From assembly GCA_023252195.1 (NCBI GenBank), contig JAHEXI010000010.1, positions 54,014 through 118,013 on the forward strand: a DNA stretch of 64,000 bases. Reading direction: 5' to 3'. The notes beneath the pieces are model-generated. The model worked only from the letters and a program-made list of their open reading frames with translations, made no database searches and was not told the origin of the DNA. Position 1 is the first letter of the stretch, and every line of letters starts with the position of its first letter. Of this stretch, positions 38,527-47,880 are shown piece after piece. Source of the DNA: Pseudonocardiales bacterium (GTDB taxonomy: Bacteria > Actinomycetota > Actinomycetes > Mycobacteriales > Pseudonocardiaceae). A program made the position numbers and the translations under genes.

Positions 38527-39117
38527 CTAGGACCCTTGCTCGGGAACGGTTGGACCGCCACCGCGCCCGGCCCACGACGGTAGTAGGTCGACAACCGCAA
38601 TGTTGAGGTCGAAGGGCTCGGTGACGGACAGGCACCGGTCCGGGCCGATCATCTGGTAGGAGTCACCGTGGCCGACGCAGTAGGTGCTGACCAGGGGTGG
38701 TTCCAGCTCGATGCGCCAGTAGTGCGGGATCCCGTAGCGGGCATAGAGCGCAGGCTTGGTGGCGCGGTCCTCCAGGTGGCTACCCGGCGACTCGATCTCG
38801 ATCACCACCAGCACCTCTGACGGTGCGAACCAGTGCCGCCCCGGGTTGTCGCTGCGCACGACCAGGACGTCGGGAATGCGGGTCAGCTGCCGCCCGAACC
38901 GGATCTCCACGGCCTGGGTCACGACGAGCGGTTCGGGAGTGACCGCATCCAGGCGACCGTACAGTCGGGCGGTGACGGCCTGGTGCAGGCTCGACGGTGA
39001 GGGTGACACGGTCAGCGCTCCGTCCGTCAACTCATACCGGTGATGGCTCTCGGGCAGCGCGTCGAGGTCGTCAACCGTCCAGCCCCCAGGCGGCATCACG
39101 AGCAACGAATCGGTCAC
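38527..39117 (-). CDS. Uma2 family (DUF820) endonuclease-fold protein
   Basis: 196 residues from GTG 39117, five bases after AAGGAGG. The restriction-endonuclease-like core is visible: [20 protein letters not shown] (E), [20 protein letters not shown] (PD), [20 protein letters not shown] (ExE) and K. The family is very abundant in actinobacteria; biological roles are unclear and it is often mobile. It sits between purQ and purL, splitting what is otherwise a purine cluster, and is transcribed against it. Confidence 0.85.
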   Translation of the reverse strand: MTDSLLVMPPGGWTVDDLDALPESHHRYELTDGALTVSPSPSSLHQAVTARLYGRLDAVTPEPLVVTQAVEIRFGRQLTRIPDVLVVRSDNPGRHWFAPSEVLVVIEIESPGSHLEDRATKPALYARYGIPHYWRIELEPPLVSTYCVGHGDSYQMIGPDRCLSVTEPFDLNIAVVDLLPSWAGRGGGPTVPEQGS

Positions 39118-39208
39118 AGTCGCCTCCTTCCGCGTGAGTCTATCTTCGCACCGCGGTTCGCAATTCGACTCCCAACGGCGATCGCGGCGTGGCCCGTACG
39201 CTGCGGGG

Positions 39209-41473
39209 GTGCCGGTTGATTCTGTGCAGCATGCGGCTGCCACGCCTGAGCAGTCGCAGCCATATCGGGAGCTGGGGCTCGCCGATGACGAGTACGCGCG
39301 GATCAGGGAGATCCTCGGGCGCCGACCGACAGCGGCCGAGCTGGCGATGTACTCGGTGATGTGGAGCGAGCACTGCTCCTACAAGTCCTCCAAGGTGCAC
39401 CTGGACTATTTCGGGAAGACCACCTCTGAGGCGATGCGGGCCCGGATGCTCGCCGGTATCGGGGATAACGCTGGTGTCGTCGAGGTCGGCGATGGCTGGG
39501 CGGTCACGTTCAAGATCGAGTCGCACAACCATCCGTCCTATGTGGAGCCCTACCAGGGCGCGGCGACCGGGGTCGGCGGGATTGTCCGGGACATCATGGC
39601 GATGGGTGCCCGGCCGGTCGCGGTGGCCGACTCGCTGCGGTTCGGCCCCGCCGATGCGGTGGACACCGCGCGGGTGCTGCCGGCCGTGGTAGCCGGGATA
39701 GGGGGTTACGGCAACTGCCTCGGTTTGCCCAACATCGGTGGCGAGCTCGTCTTCGACCCAACCTACGCGGGAAACCCCCTGGTCAACGCCTTGTGTATCG
39801 GCGTGATGCGGGTCGCTGACCTGCATCTGGCGCACGCTAGCGGCACCGGAAACAAGATCGTCCTCTTTGGCGCACGGACCGGCCTCGACGGCATCGGTGG
39901 GGTCAGCGTGCTGGCCAGTGAGAGCTTTAGCGGGCAGACCGGTCGAAAGAAGCTGCCCAGCGTTCAGGTGGGCGATCCGTTCACCGAGAAGGTGCTGATC
40001 GAATGTTGCCTGGAACTCTTCGACGCTGGCCTGGTGACCGGCATCCAGGATCTCGGTGGTGCCGGGTTGGCCTGTGCGACCAGCGAGCTGGCCAGCGCCG
40101 GTGACGGTGGTATGCGGGTGGATCTCGACGCGGTGCCGCTTCGGGCGCTGAGTATGACGCCGGCCGAGATCCTGTGCAGCGAGTCCCAGGAGCGGATGTG
40201 CGCGGTGGTGCGACCGTCCGATGTGGACGCCTTCCTGGCGGTCTGCGCGAAATGGGAGGTCATCGCCACGGTGATCGGTGAGGTCACCGACGGCGATCGT
40301 CTGGTGATCACCTGCGGCGGACAGACCGTGCTGGACGTGCCGCCTCGCACCGTCGCGCACGAGGGTCCGATCTACCACCGGCCGGTGCAACGTCCGCCCA
40401 CTCAGGACGCTCTGGAAAGGTCCACTCCGGACACGTTGGCGCGGCCGTCGACACCGAAGGACCTGCGAGCCACGGTGCTGCGGATGGTGGCCAGCCCTGG
40501 GCTGTGCTCGCGGGCGTGGGTGACCGACCAGTACGACCGCTACGTCCGCGGCGCCACCGTGCTCGCCCAACCCAGCGACGCAGGCATGCTGCGCATCGAT
40601 GAGGCCAGCCAGCGTGGCGTGGCAGTGGCCACCGACTGCAACTCCCGGTACTGCGCGTTGGATCCTTACGCCGGTGCCCAGCTGGCGCTAGCCGAGGCCT
40701 TCCGCAACGTCGCGGTGACCGGTGCCGTCCCGCTGGCGGTGACGAACTGCCTCAACTTCGGCGCGCCGACCGATCCCGGCGTGATGTGGCAGTTCGAGCA
40801 GGCCGTCCGCGGACTCGCCGACGGTTGCGCCCAACTGGGCATCCCGGTCACCGGGGGCAACGTCAGCTTCTACAACCAGACCGGCGACACCGCGATCCTG
40901 CCCACTCCGGTGATCGGAGTGCTCGGCGTCATCGACGACGTCCGCCGGCGGATCCCCACCGGAGTGGGCGGTGCCGGCGACGAGGTCTGGCTGCTCGGCG
41001 AGACTCATGACGAGTTCGGCGGCAGCCAGTGGGCGCACGAGGTTCACGGGCACCTCGGTGGTCGGCCCCCCACGGTGGATCTTGCTCGCGAGCAGGCGAT
41101 CGGTACGGTGCTCGCCGCGGCGTCCCGCGACGGCCTGGTCAGCGCGGCGCACGATCTGTCTGACGGTGGCCTGGCGCAGGCGCTGGTGGAGGCCTGCCTG
41201 TCCAGCGGTGCCGGCGCTCGGGTGAACCTCCCGGCGCAGCTCGATCCGTTCGTCGCGCTGTTCTCCGAGTCCTCCGCGCGTGTCCTGCTCGGCGTGCCCA
41301 CGGCCACCGCATCCCGGGTCGCCCAGCTGTGCACAGACCACGGCGTCCGGGTGACCCGGCTAGGAGAGGTCCACCCCGCCCCCGAACTCGAGATCGCAAA
41401 CATCGCCACGTTCACCCTCGACGACCTGAGCGTCGCGTGGACCGCCACCCTCCCCGCTCTGTTCAATAGCTAA
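39209..41473 (+). CDS. purL: FGAM synthase large subunit PurL
   Basis: 754 residues from GTG 39209, the size of small-type PurL. Motifs include [52 protein letters not shown] (substrate and ATP binding), [48 protein letters not shown] and [18 protein letters not shown]. It converts FGAR to FGAM with ammonia from PurQ, held together by PurS. The longer frame upstream of 39209 lacks a ribosome-binding site. Confidence 0.97.
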   Translation: MPVDSVQHAAATPEQSQPYRELGLADDEYARIREILGRRPTAAELAMYSVMWSEHCSYKSSKVHLDYFGKTTSEAMRARMLAGIGDNAGVVEVGDGWAVTFKIESHNHPSYVEPYQGAATGVGGIVRDIMAMGARPVAVADSLRFGPADAVDTARVLPAVVAGIGGYGNCLGLPNIGGELVFDPTYAGNPLVNALCIGVMRVADLHLAHASGTGNKIVLFGARTGLDGIGGVSVLASESFSGQTGRKKLPSVQVGDPFTEKVLIECCLELFDAGLVTGIQDLGGAGLACATSELASAGDGGMRVDLDAVPLRALSMTPAEILCSESQERMCAVVRPSDVDAFLAVCAKWEVIATVIGEVTDGDRLVITCGGQTVLDVPPRTVAHEGPIYHRPVQRPPTQDALERSTPDTLARPSTPKDLRATVLRMVASPGLCSRAWVTDQYDRYVRGATVLAQPSDAGMLRIDEASQRGVAVATDCNSRYCALDPYAGAQLALAEAFRNVAVTGAVPLAVTNCLNFGAPTDPGVMWQFEQAVRGLADGCAQLGIPVTGGNVSFYNQTGDTAILPTPVIGVLGVIDDVRRRIPTGVGGAGDEVWLLGETHDEFGGSQWAHEVHGHLGGRPPTVDLAREQAIGTVLAAASRDGLVSAAHDLSDGGLAQALVEACLSSGAGARVNLPAQLDPFVALFSESSARVLLGVPTATASRVAQLCTDHGVRVTRLGEVHPAPELEIANIATFTLDDLSVAWTATLPALFNS

Positions 41474-41501
41474 CCCTGTTTACGCGGGGAAGGAGTATGG
41501 G

Positions 41502-41855
41502 GTGGAGGACGTGGTTGCGGAGTGGTTGGACGGGCAGGGGCGCGCGCCGGCGCGTGATGAGCTGGCGCGGGCGGTGCGGATCAGTCTTCGGGCGCTGGCG
41601 CGAGCGGCGCCCGGTGCCACGGTGGAGGTGCGGGTGCCACCATTCGCCGCCGTGCAGTGCGTCGCTGGGCCCAAACACACCAGGGGCATCCCACCCAACG
41701 TGGTGGAGACTGATCCACGGACTTGGCTCGAGCTCGCGACCGGCCGGCTGACCTGGACCGCCGCGCTGGCGCAGGGACGGGTCGCGGCATCGGGATCCCG
41801 GGCTGATGTCTCAGAGTGGCTGCCGTTGATAGATCGTCATGGGACAGCGGGATGA
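41502..41855 (+). CDS. Sterol carrier family protein (Rv0807-like)
   Basis: 117 residues from GTG 41502, preceded by AAGGAG. It has DELARAVRISLRALARAAPG, VEVRVPPFAAVQC and VETDPRTWLELATGRLTWTA, the SCP-2-like fold signature, ending ALAQGRVAASGSRADVSEWL. An orthologue occupies the same place between purL and purF in mycobacteria. The function is unknown; perhaps lipid binding. Confidence 0.85.
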   Translation: MEDVVAEWLDGQGRAPARDELARAVRISLRALARAAPGATVEVRVPPFAAVQCVAGPKHTRGIPPNVVETDPRTWLELATGRLTWTAALAQGRVAASGSRADVSEWLPLIDRHGTAG

Positions 41856-41924
41856 CGCGCCGGGGCGGTGGCCTTCACCGGCGTTCCCGACGTGGCGGCC
41901 ACCGCCCCGGCTGTTGCTGGTTAC

Positions 41925-42086
41925 TCAGTCCTCACAGCGGTCCCAGTACCTGCGCGCCCAGTCGTCGTCGCAACGGTCCCAGCATCGGCGTTCCCAGTCA
42001 CATCGATCCTCGTGCCTGTGGTGCCGGTCTTCGTCGCAGTCGTGACCGCCGCCATGGCCAGCTGTGAAAATCCCCGAAACCTTCAT
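41925..42086 (-). CDS. Very small His/Asp/Trp/Cys-rich protein with the MxVSxxFT start
   Basis: 53 residues encoded on the minus strand from ATG 42086, after a strong ribosome-binding site, GAAAAGGAGGGGAT. It begins MKVSGIFTAGHGGGHDCDED and continues with RHHRHEDRCDWERRCWDRCD and then DDWARRYWDRCED. The pair RRCWDRCD / RRYWDRCE is a short tandem repeat. Five Cys, five His and many Asp suggest metal binding, though this is inference. The leader DNA and first eight residues match the small gene at 35672-35905. Its upstream neighbour region is long and gene-free. I know of no described family. Confidence 0.6.
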   Translation of the reverse strand: MKVSGIFTAGHGGGHDCDEDRHHRHEDRCDWERRCWDRCDDDWARRYWDRCED

Positions 42087-42497
42087 ATCCCCTCCTTTTC
42101 ACATTCCTGGGCTTCCCAGGAAAGCATCGTGGTGTTCCTCATGGGGGTCCGCTGCTCCAGCCGCAGATACCGGGCCGCTGCGCTGCCGGCCAACGGCACT
42201 GATGCTGCCAGCGTCTCGTGGCGAACAACCGGATGGGCAAGGGCAAGGCCGGCCGGACTGGGCACGCTGGCCGCGGGCCGCGGTCAAGCAACCCGGTACA
42301 TGCCAGCACGCAACCCACCAGCTGTGACGTTCAGTACTCAAAAGTCGAGACAAGTCGCCCCATCCCCCCACTGGTCATCGCTGGACGCCTACGGAGTGTT
42401 ACAAATGTGGTGAAATGGCGCGGCAGCAGACGGGTTCCGCCTCCAAGCTGCCACGCCCTGGCTCGCGCATCATGCGGGATATGGCCACCATGGGGAC
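42087..42497. other. Divergent intergenic region (411 bp)
   Basis: It separates the 53-residue gene (minus) from the maleylpyruvate-isomerase-like gene (plus). No gene is supported. A 6-bp hairpin, CCTGGGCTTCCCAGG (42106-42120), lies ~20 bp upstream of the small gene's start, in what would be its leader. Confidence 0.4.
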
Positions 42498-43058
42498 ATG
42501 ACGGTGTCGGGGTTCGTCCGCGGTGTGGCGGAGTTTGATCGGCGGGTGCGGTCGGTGCGGGCGGAGCAGTGGGGCAACTCGACGCCGTGCACCGAGTGGG
42601 ACGTGCGGGCGCTGGTGAACCATGTGGCGACTGAGCAGCTGTGGGCGCCGCTGCTGCTTGACGGGGCCACCGTCGAGGACATCGGGGATCGCTTCGATGG
42701 CGATCAGCTCGGCGACGATCCGGTAGCGGTCTGGGTGAGCGCCGCCGCTGCGGCGCGCGAGGCGTTCGCGGCGCCGGGTGCGCTGCGGCGATCGGTCGAG
42801 CTGTCCTACGGGCGCCGCCCGGCCCAAGGATACTGCCAAGAGATGACGATGGATCTGACCGTGCACGCCTGGGACCTGGCCCGGGGGATCGAGGCTGACG
42901 AGCGGCTCGATCCAGAACTGGTCAGCGACGTGTTGGCGTTCGTCGAGCCGCAGATCGAGCAGCTGGCCGGAAGCGGGTTGTTCGCCCCACCGGTGGCCGT
43001 GAGCGACGCCGCCGATGCCCAGACCCGGCTGCTGGCCCTGCTCGGGCGACGGCCATGA
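42498..43058 (+). CDS. TIGR03086/MDMPI family metal-binding protein
   Basis: 186 residues of the DinB-like, mycothiol-dependent maleylpyruvate isomerase fold: STPCTEWDVRALVNHVATEQ (first His ligand region), GYCQEMTMDLTVHAWDLARG (second His) and a C-terminal LAGSGLFAPPVAVSDAADAQ RLLALLGRRP (family end 'FGPAVPVPADADAQTRLLALLGR'). A four-helix bundle binding a divalent metal; it probably uses mycothiol, and mshD lies in this window. Substrate unknown. It stands just upstream of purF. Confidence 0.85.
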   Translation: MTVSGFVRGVAEFDRRVRSVRAEQWGNSTPCTEWDVRALVNHVATEQLWAPLLLDGATVEDIGDRFDGDQLGDDPVAVWVSAAAAAREAFAAPGALRRSVELSYGRRPAQGYCQEMTMDLTVHAWDLARGIEADERLDPELVSDVLAFVEPQIEQLAGSGLFAPPVAVSDAADAQTRLLALLGRRP

Positions 43059-43154
43059 TACGCGCGGGGGCCCGTGGACTAGTGCGGGAGTCCGTAGACT
43101 AGAAGGTGCAGCCAGTCCGGCAGCTTGATACTCGTCAGCACCCTGGAGTCGCAG

Positions 43155-44702
43155 GTGGGCAACGAAACGCCCCGGCATGACCCCGACCACAAGCGCCCAG
43201 ACGCCCACAGCTCAGACGACCAGTGTCCCGACGACTTCGGGGAACCGCGGGAAGAATGCGGTGTGTTCGGCGTCTGGGCTCCCGGCGAGGAGGTCGCCAA
43301 GCTGACCTACTTCGGCTTGTACGCCCTGCAGCACCGCGGCCAGGAGGCCGCCGGCATCGCAGTGTCCGACGGCTCGCAGGTGCTGGTGTTCAAAGACCTC
43401 GGCCTGGTCAGTCAGGTGTTCGACGAGCAGGTGCTGTCCAGCCTGTCCGGGCACATCGCGATCGGGCACTGCCGTTATTCCACCACCGGCGGGTCCATCT
43501 GGGAGAACGCTCAGCCGACGTTTCGCACCACGGCCACCGGATCCGGTCTGGCGCTGGGGCACAACGGCAACCTGGTCAACACTGCCGAACTGCTGAAACT
43601 CGCCCGCAAGACCGGTGCGCCCACCCGCAACGGGGCGACCACCGACTCGGATCTGATCACCGGGCTGCTGGCCACCGGCGCCGCGGACACCGGCATCGAG
43701 AACGCCGCCCAGCGGCTGCTGCCCCAGCTGCGTGGCGCGTTCTCACTAGTCTTCTGCGACGAGAGCACGCTCTACGCCGCGCGGGACCCCCAAGGCGTCC
43801 GCCCGCTGGTGCTGGGCAGGTTGGAGCGCGGCTGGGTGCTCGCCAGCGAGACCGCCGCGCTGGACATCGTCGGCGCCAGCTTCGTCCGCGAGGTCGAGCC
43901 GGGGGAGCTGCTGGCTATCGACGCGAGCGGCCTGCGCAGCTCCCGGTTCGCCAACCCCGATCCCAAAGGCTGCGTGTTCGAGTACGTCTACCTGGCGCGT
44001 CCGGATACCACGATCGCCGGGCGCGGAGTGCACGCCACCCGGGTGGAGATCGGCCGCCGGCTGGCCCTGGAGCACCCGGCCGATGCCGATCTGGTCATCC
44101 CGGTGCCGGAGTCCGGTACTCCGGCGGCGATCGGTTACGCGCAGGGCTCGGGCATCCCCTACGGCTCGGGGCTGGTGAAGAACTCCTACGTCGGGCGCAC
44201 CTTCATCCAGCCGTCCCAGACGATCCGCCAGCTGGGCATCCGGCTGAAGCTCAACCCGTTGCGCGACATCATCCGCGGCAAGCGCCTGGTTGTGGTGGAC
44301 GACTCCATCGTGCGCGGTAACACCCAGGGCGCCCTGGTCCGGATGCTGCGCGAAGCCGGGGCGATCGAGGTGCACGTCCGGATCGCCAGCCCGCCGGTGC
44401 GCTGGCCGTGCTTCTACGGCATCGACTTCGCCTCCCGCGCCGAGCTGATCGCCAACGGCGCCGACGTCGACGGCGTACGGCGCGCCATCGGCGCAGACAC
44501 GCTCGGTTACGTCAGTCTCGACAACCTCATCGCCGCGTCCGAGCAGCCCGTCACCCGGCTGTGCACCGCCTGCTTCGACGGTCGTTACCCGATCCCGCTG
44601 CCACCCAGCGAGTCCATCGGCAAGCACTTGATCGAAGATCTCGACGCGGTGGCGAGGGGTGTCGTGACCGGGGCCGACCATCACCGGGAGCGCCTGCCAT
44701 GA
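43155..44702 (+). CDS. purF: Amidophosphoribosyltransferase
   Basis: About 515 residues from GTG 43155, which has GGAG seven bases upstream; a TTG at 43125 is an alternative. The N-terminal nucleophile is the Cys of ECGVFGVW, exposed after removal of an acidic propeptide. LYALQHRGQEAAGIAVSDGS, HCRYSTTGGSIWENAQP and GHNGNLVN follow. The PRPP-binding loop is VVVDDSIVRGNT. It commits PRPP to purine synthesis. Its stop overlaps the purM ATG. Confidence 0.96.
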   Translation: MGNETPRHDPDHKRPDAHSSDDQCPDDFGEPREECGVFGVWAPGEEVAKLTYFGLYALQHRGQEAAGIAVSDGSQVLVFKDLGLVSQVFDEQVLSSLSGHIAIGHCRYSTTGGSIWENAQPTFRTTATGSGLALGHNGNLVNTAELLKLARKTGAPTRNGATTDSDLITGLLATGAADTGIENAAQRLLPQLRGAFSLVFCDESTLYAARDPQGVRPLVLGRLERGWVLASETAALDIVGASFVREVEPGELLAIDASGLRSSRFANPDPKGCVFEYVYLARPDTTIAGRGVHATRVEIGRRLALEHPADADLVIPVPESGTPAAIGYAQGSGIPYGSGLVKNSYVGRTFIQPSQTIRQLGIRLKLNPLRDIIRGKRLVVVDDSIVRGNTQGALVRMLREAGAIEVHVRIASPPVRWPCFYGIDFASRAELIANGADVDGVRRAIGADTLGYVSLDNLIAASEQPVTRLCTACFDGRYPIPLPPSESIGKHLIEDLDAVARGVVTGADHHRERLP

Positions 44703-45826
44703 CCGGGTTTGACATGACGGCGAACGACGAGCCGCATACCACCTACGCCGCGGCCGGGGTGGACATCGCCGCCGGGGCGCAGGCCGTCACCGCGCTGAAG
44801 CCGCATGCCGAGCGGGCTCGCCGTCCGGAGGTGCTGGGCGCCGTCGGCGGCTTCGCCGGCCTGTTCAAGCTCAAGCTCGACCGCTGGCGCGAGCCCGTCC
44901 TGGCCAGCTCCACCGACGGAGTCGGCACCAAGATCGCGATAGCGCAGGCGATGGGCATCCACCACACCATCGGCATCGACCTGGTGGCGATGGTGGTCGA
45001 CGACCTGGTGGTATGCGGAGCTGAGCCGTTGTTCCTGCAGGATTACATCGCCGTCGGCAAGGTGGTGCCGGAGCTGATCGAGCAACTCGTCCGGGGCATC
45101 GCCGACGGCTGCGTCCAGGCTGGTTGCGCATTGCTGGGCGGGGAGACCGCCGAGCACCCCGGGATGATGACCGACGGCGACTACGACCTGTCCGCGACCG
45201 GAGTCGGCGTGGTGGACGCCGACGCCATCCTGGGGCCGGATCGGGTGCGGCCCGGTGACGTCGTGGTAGCGATGGCCTCGTCGGGGCTGCACTCCAACGG
45301 CTACTCGCTGGTTCGGCACGTGCTGCTGGACGCCGCCAGAATGCCCCTGGAGGGTCACGTCGAGGAGTTCGGCCGCCCGCTGGGGGAGCAGTTGCTCGAA
45401 CCTACCCGGATCTACGCCAAGGACTGCCTGGCGTTGGTCGCGGAGGCTGAGGTTCGGACCTTCGCGCACGTTACCGGCGGCGGCCTAGTGGCGAACCTGT
45501 CGCGGGTGATGCCGCGCGGGCTGGTCGCTGTGCTGGATCGGGGCAGCTGGACGCCCGCCGCAGAGTTCGCGCTGATCGCCCGCCGGGGCCGGGTCGAGCG
45601 CGCGGAGATGGAGCACACGTTCAACATGGGCGTCGGGATGGTCGCGGTGGTCGACCCGGCCGAGGTCGATCGCGCGCTGGCCGTACTGACGGCCCGGCAT
45701 GTGCCCGCGTGGGTACTTGGCGAGGTGCGCAAGTCCCGGGATGTCCCGCTCGAGGCAGTCGAACAGGACGTTGACGCGAAAGGCGGCGTCCGCGCGCTGC
45801 TCCGCGGGGATCACCCGCGGTTCTGA
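44699..45826 (+). CDS. purM: Phosphoribosylformylglycinamidine cyclo-ligase
   Basis: 375 residues from ATG 44699 (ATGA overlap with purF). Family motifs: TTYAAAGVDIAAGAQAVTAL, ASSTDGVGTKIAIAQAMGIH, GIDLVAMVVDDLVVCGAEPL, GGETAEHPGMM, GLHSNGYSLVRHVLL, HVTGGGLVANLSRVMP and FNMGVGMVAVV. It makes AIR from FGAM using ATP, completing the purS-Q-L-F-M series in this window. Confidence 0.97.
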   Translation: MTGFDMTANDEPHTTYAAAGVDIAAGAQAVTALKPHAERARRPEVLGAVGGFAGLFKLKLDRWREPVLASSTDGVGTKIAIAQAMGIHHTIGIDLVAMVVDDLVVCGAEPLFLQDYIAVGKVVPELIEQLVRGIADGCVQAGCALLGGETAEHPGMMTDGDYDLSATGVGVVDADAILGPDRVRPGDVVVAMASSGLHSNGYSLVRHVLLDAARMPLEGHVEEFGRPLGEQLLEPTRIYAKDCLALVAEAEVRTFAHVTGGGLVANLSRVMPRGLVAVLDRGSWTPAAEFALIARRGRVERAEMEHTFNMGVGMVAVVDPAEVDRALAVLTARHVPAWVLGEVRKSRDVPLEAVEQDVDAKGGVRALLRGDHPRF

Positions 45827-45874
45827 CCGACGCTGGTGCGCCTTTCAGTGGCGTTGCGCGATCGCCGCGCGGGC

Positions 45875-46075
45875 TCAGCGGCGGCGGTAATCGTCATACT
45901 CGTCAATGACAGCGTCGTCAGTGACAGCCTCGTCGGCGCCGTCACCGAGGTGATGGCTGTCACCGTTGCCGCTCGACAGCTCTCGTTGAAGAGCAGCGAG
46001 ATCGGTGGTGGGGGAGCTGTACTTGAGTTCCCGGGCCACCTTCGTCTGCTTGGCCTTGGCACGGCCGCGCCCCAT
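45875..46075 (-). CDS. DUF3073 small basic protein
   Basis: 66 residues from ATG 46075: MGRGRAKAKQTKVARELKYS, then SPTTDLAALQRELS and an acidic, Tyr-rich end (DEYDDYRRR). This N-terminus is invariant in a family restricted to actinobacteria, usually downstream of purM, as here (convergent). Role unknown; the basic head suggests RNA or DNA binding. Confidence 0.9.
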   Translation of the reverse strand: MGRGRAKAKQTKVARELKYSSPTTDLAALQRELSSGNGDSHHLGDGADEAVTDDAVIDEYDDYRRR

Positions 46076-46258
46076 GGCTCGACCCCCTCGCACGCAGGGA
46101 CGAAGCCATCCGGGGGATCGGCGGCCTCGTAATCTCGACTACATCCGTTAGGCACCACCGTACAGGGTTGCGCGGACCTCGTGCGACGTGGCCGCGCCAG
46201 TACGGGGAAGTGTCATGTCCCTCACTGTTACATCCCCCATACGGCGAGGCTACATCCC

Positions 46259-46831
46259 TCATTCGGCGAGGCGGCGTTGGTCGGCGAGCAGCTCGTCGAC
46301 CGAGGCACTCCCGCTGGCATACCGGGAGCCGATCTCAGCATTGAAGGTGTCCACGACCTGCTGCACCTCGCGGCGCCGCTGAGATATCGACGACTCCTCC
46401 GTGCGGTAGGCCGCCAGTGCGCCCTCCAGCTGCTCAGCTGACAGCGACCCGACGTCGGAGAGATCCGCGTCGGCGACCAGCGCCTCGACGTGGCGGCGGT
46501 GCGCCTCGGCCCGGGACGGTTGCAGCGTCTGATGGCGACCCGAGCCCGTTGCCGGGCCTACCGCATTCACCGCCAGGATGCGCGCCAGATCGGCGACGAC
46601 GGGAGCGGTGCCACCCTCACGGCGGCGCCGTTGTTCGGCGCGCACGAGGTCGATCCGGGCGTGCAACAGCCGCCGCAGGTACGACAGGTCGGTCTCTTCT
46701 TGGGCCGCGTCGTCTCGCCGCGCGCGCACCTCGGCGAGCCCCAACTCGCCCAACCCGGCGCTGAAGCCGGCGCCCAGTACGCGATCAATCCTCCGACGTC
46801 CCCCACGACGAACCTCGACCACGCCGCCCAT
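46259..46831 (-). CDS. RsiG-like c-di-GMP-binding anti-sigma factor (AmfC family)
   Basis: 190 residues, ATG 46831 after GGAAGG. The RsiG c-di-GMP motif E(x3)S(x2)R(x3)Q(x3)D is exact in ESSISQRRREVQQVVD near the C-terminus. A first helix carries ETDLSYLRRLLHARID, the same pattern with His in place of Gln. In Streptomyces, RsiG with c-di-GMP holds the sporulation sigma factor WhiG. I infer that it controls a WhiG-type sigma factor or a derived function here. It sits 17 bp after ygfZ in the same direction. Confidence 0.85.
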   Translation of the reverse strand: MGGVVEVRRGGRRRIDRVLGAGFSAGLGELGLAEVRARRDDAAQEETDLSYLRRLLHARIDLVRAEQRRRREGGTAPVVADLARILAVNAVGPATGSGRHQTLQPSRAEAHRRHVEALVADADLSDVGSLSAEQLEGALAAYRTEESSISQRRREVQQVVDTFNAEIGSRYASGSASVDELLADQRRLAE

Positions 46832-46848
46832 CCTGGCACCTTCCGGAT

Positions 46849-47880
46849 TTAGGACCTCAGGCGGCGCAGGGCTGCGCGGCCGGGGGGTTCGCCGGTGTCG
46901 GGGGGAATTGAGTTGGGGTCGACGGCGGCAGCTGAGTTGCCGGCTTGCAGCGGGGTGGTAGGGTCCACTGAGCGTTTGAGCAGGGCTAGGGCGATGGCGC
47001 CCAGTTCGTAATGGGTGGCGACGGTGCCGACCCGGCCTACTACCCGCTCGCCGTCCTTCACCGGATCCCCGGTGACGGGCAGGGTCTCCGGTGACTCCAG
47101 GTGCAGCAGCACCATCCGTCGCGGCGGGCGGCCCAGGTTGGATACCCGTGCCACCGTCTCCTGGCCGCGGTAACACCCCTTGTCCAGGTGCACCGCCGGA
47201 CCGATCCAGCCGACCTCGTGCGGGATGGTGCGCTCGTCGGTGTCGATGCCCAGCCGCGGCCGCAGCGCGGCCGCCCGGATCGCCTCGTAAGCCCACGAGC
47301 CGGCCGGTGCGGCGCCCGCATCGACAAGCCGGCGCCAGGCATTGGTGAGCTCGCCACGGGGCACCAGCAGGTCCGCTCGACCCGACTCGACCCGCGCGAA
47401 CCCACCCAGCTCACCGGCCCGCGCGAGCACTTCGCCGGTGCCCGGCCCCAGCAGCGAGAGCACGGCCAGTTCCAGCGTCGCATCCTGGGGCGTCACCTTC
47501 GACCAGAACACCATCGAGCTCAGGTAAGTCAGCAGTCCCTGCGCCCGGCCTGGGTCGGTGTCCAGCCATACGGTGTCCTGCATATGGGAGACCACAGCGT
47601 GGTGCTCGACGTGCCCTCGCAGGTCTAGGACCAGCGCCTCGGTGTGCTCACCGTCTCCGAGCGTGAGCAGGTGCTGGGAGGTGATGGTGTGCAGCCAGGT
47701 CAACCGGTCCTCGCCGGGCACGGCGAGGACCTCGCGGTGCGACCGGTCCACCACCACGACGTCGCGGTCGGCGGCGCGTTGCTCGCCCAACGGGTCACCG
47801 TGGTGCCAGGCGACCCCGGCGTCTGGGGACCCGTCCGGCGGCGGCACCGCTCCCGGGCGCTCAAGCAGTGGCGACGTCAC
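46849..47880 (-). CDS. ygfZ: YgfZ/GcvT-domain folate-binding protein
   Basis: 343 residues from GTG 47880, whose GTGA overlaps the stop of the Fur gene. VVVDRSHREVLAVPGEDRLT, WLHTITSQHLLTLGDG and the signature KGCYRGQETVARVSNLG (K-G-C-Y-x-G-Q-E) define the family, which uses tetrahydrofolate in repair or assembly of iron-sulphur proteins. Being coupled to a Fur-family regulator fits an iron or iron-sulphur role. Confidence 0.92.
   Translation of the reverse strand: MTSPLLERPGAVPPPDGSPDAGVAWHHGDPLGEQRAADRDVVVVDRSHREVLAVPGEDRLTWLHTITSQHLLTLGDGEHTEALVLDLRGHVEHHAVVSHMQDTVWLDTDPGRAQGLLTYLSSMVFWSKVTPQDATLELAVLSLLGPGTGEVLARAGELGGFARVESGRADLLVPRGELTNAWRRLVDAGAAPAGSWAYEAIRAAALRPRLGIDTDERTIPHEVGWIGPAVHLDKGCYRGQETVARVSNLGRPPRRMVLLHLESPETLPVTGDPVKDGERVVGRVGTVATHYELGAIALALLKRSVDPTTPLQAGNSAAAVDPNSIPPDTGEPPGRAALRRLRS

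Noticed and set aside
39140..40570. 476-codon minus-strand frame
   Set aside because: Antisense to purL, with His/Arg/Gln-rich composition typical of a reverse reading in GC-rich DNA.
41868..42413. 181-codon plus-strand frame rich in Val/Ala/Pro
   Set aside because: Antisense to the 53-residue gene and its leader; no ribosome-binding site and reverse-reading composition.
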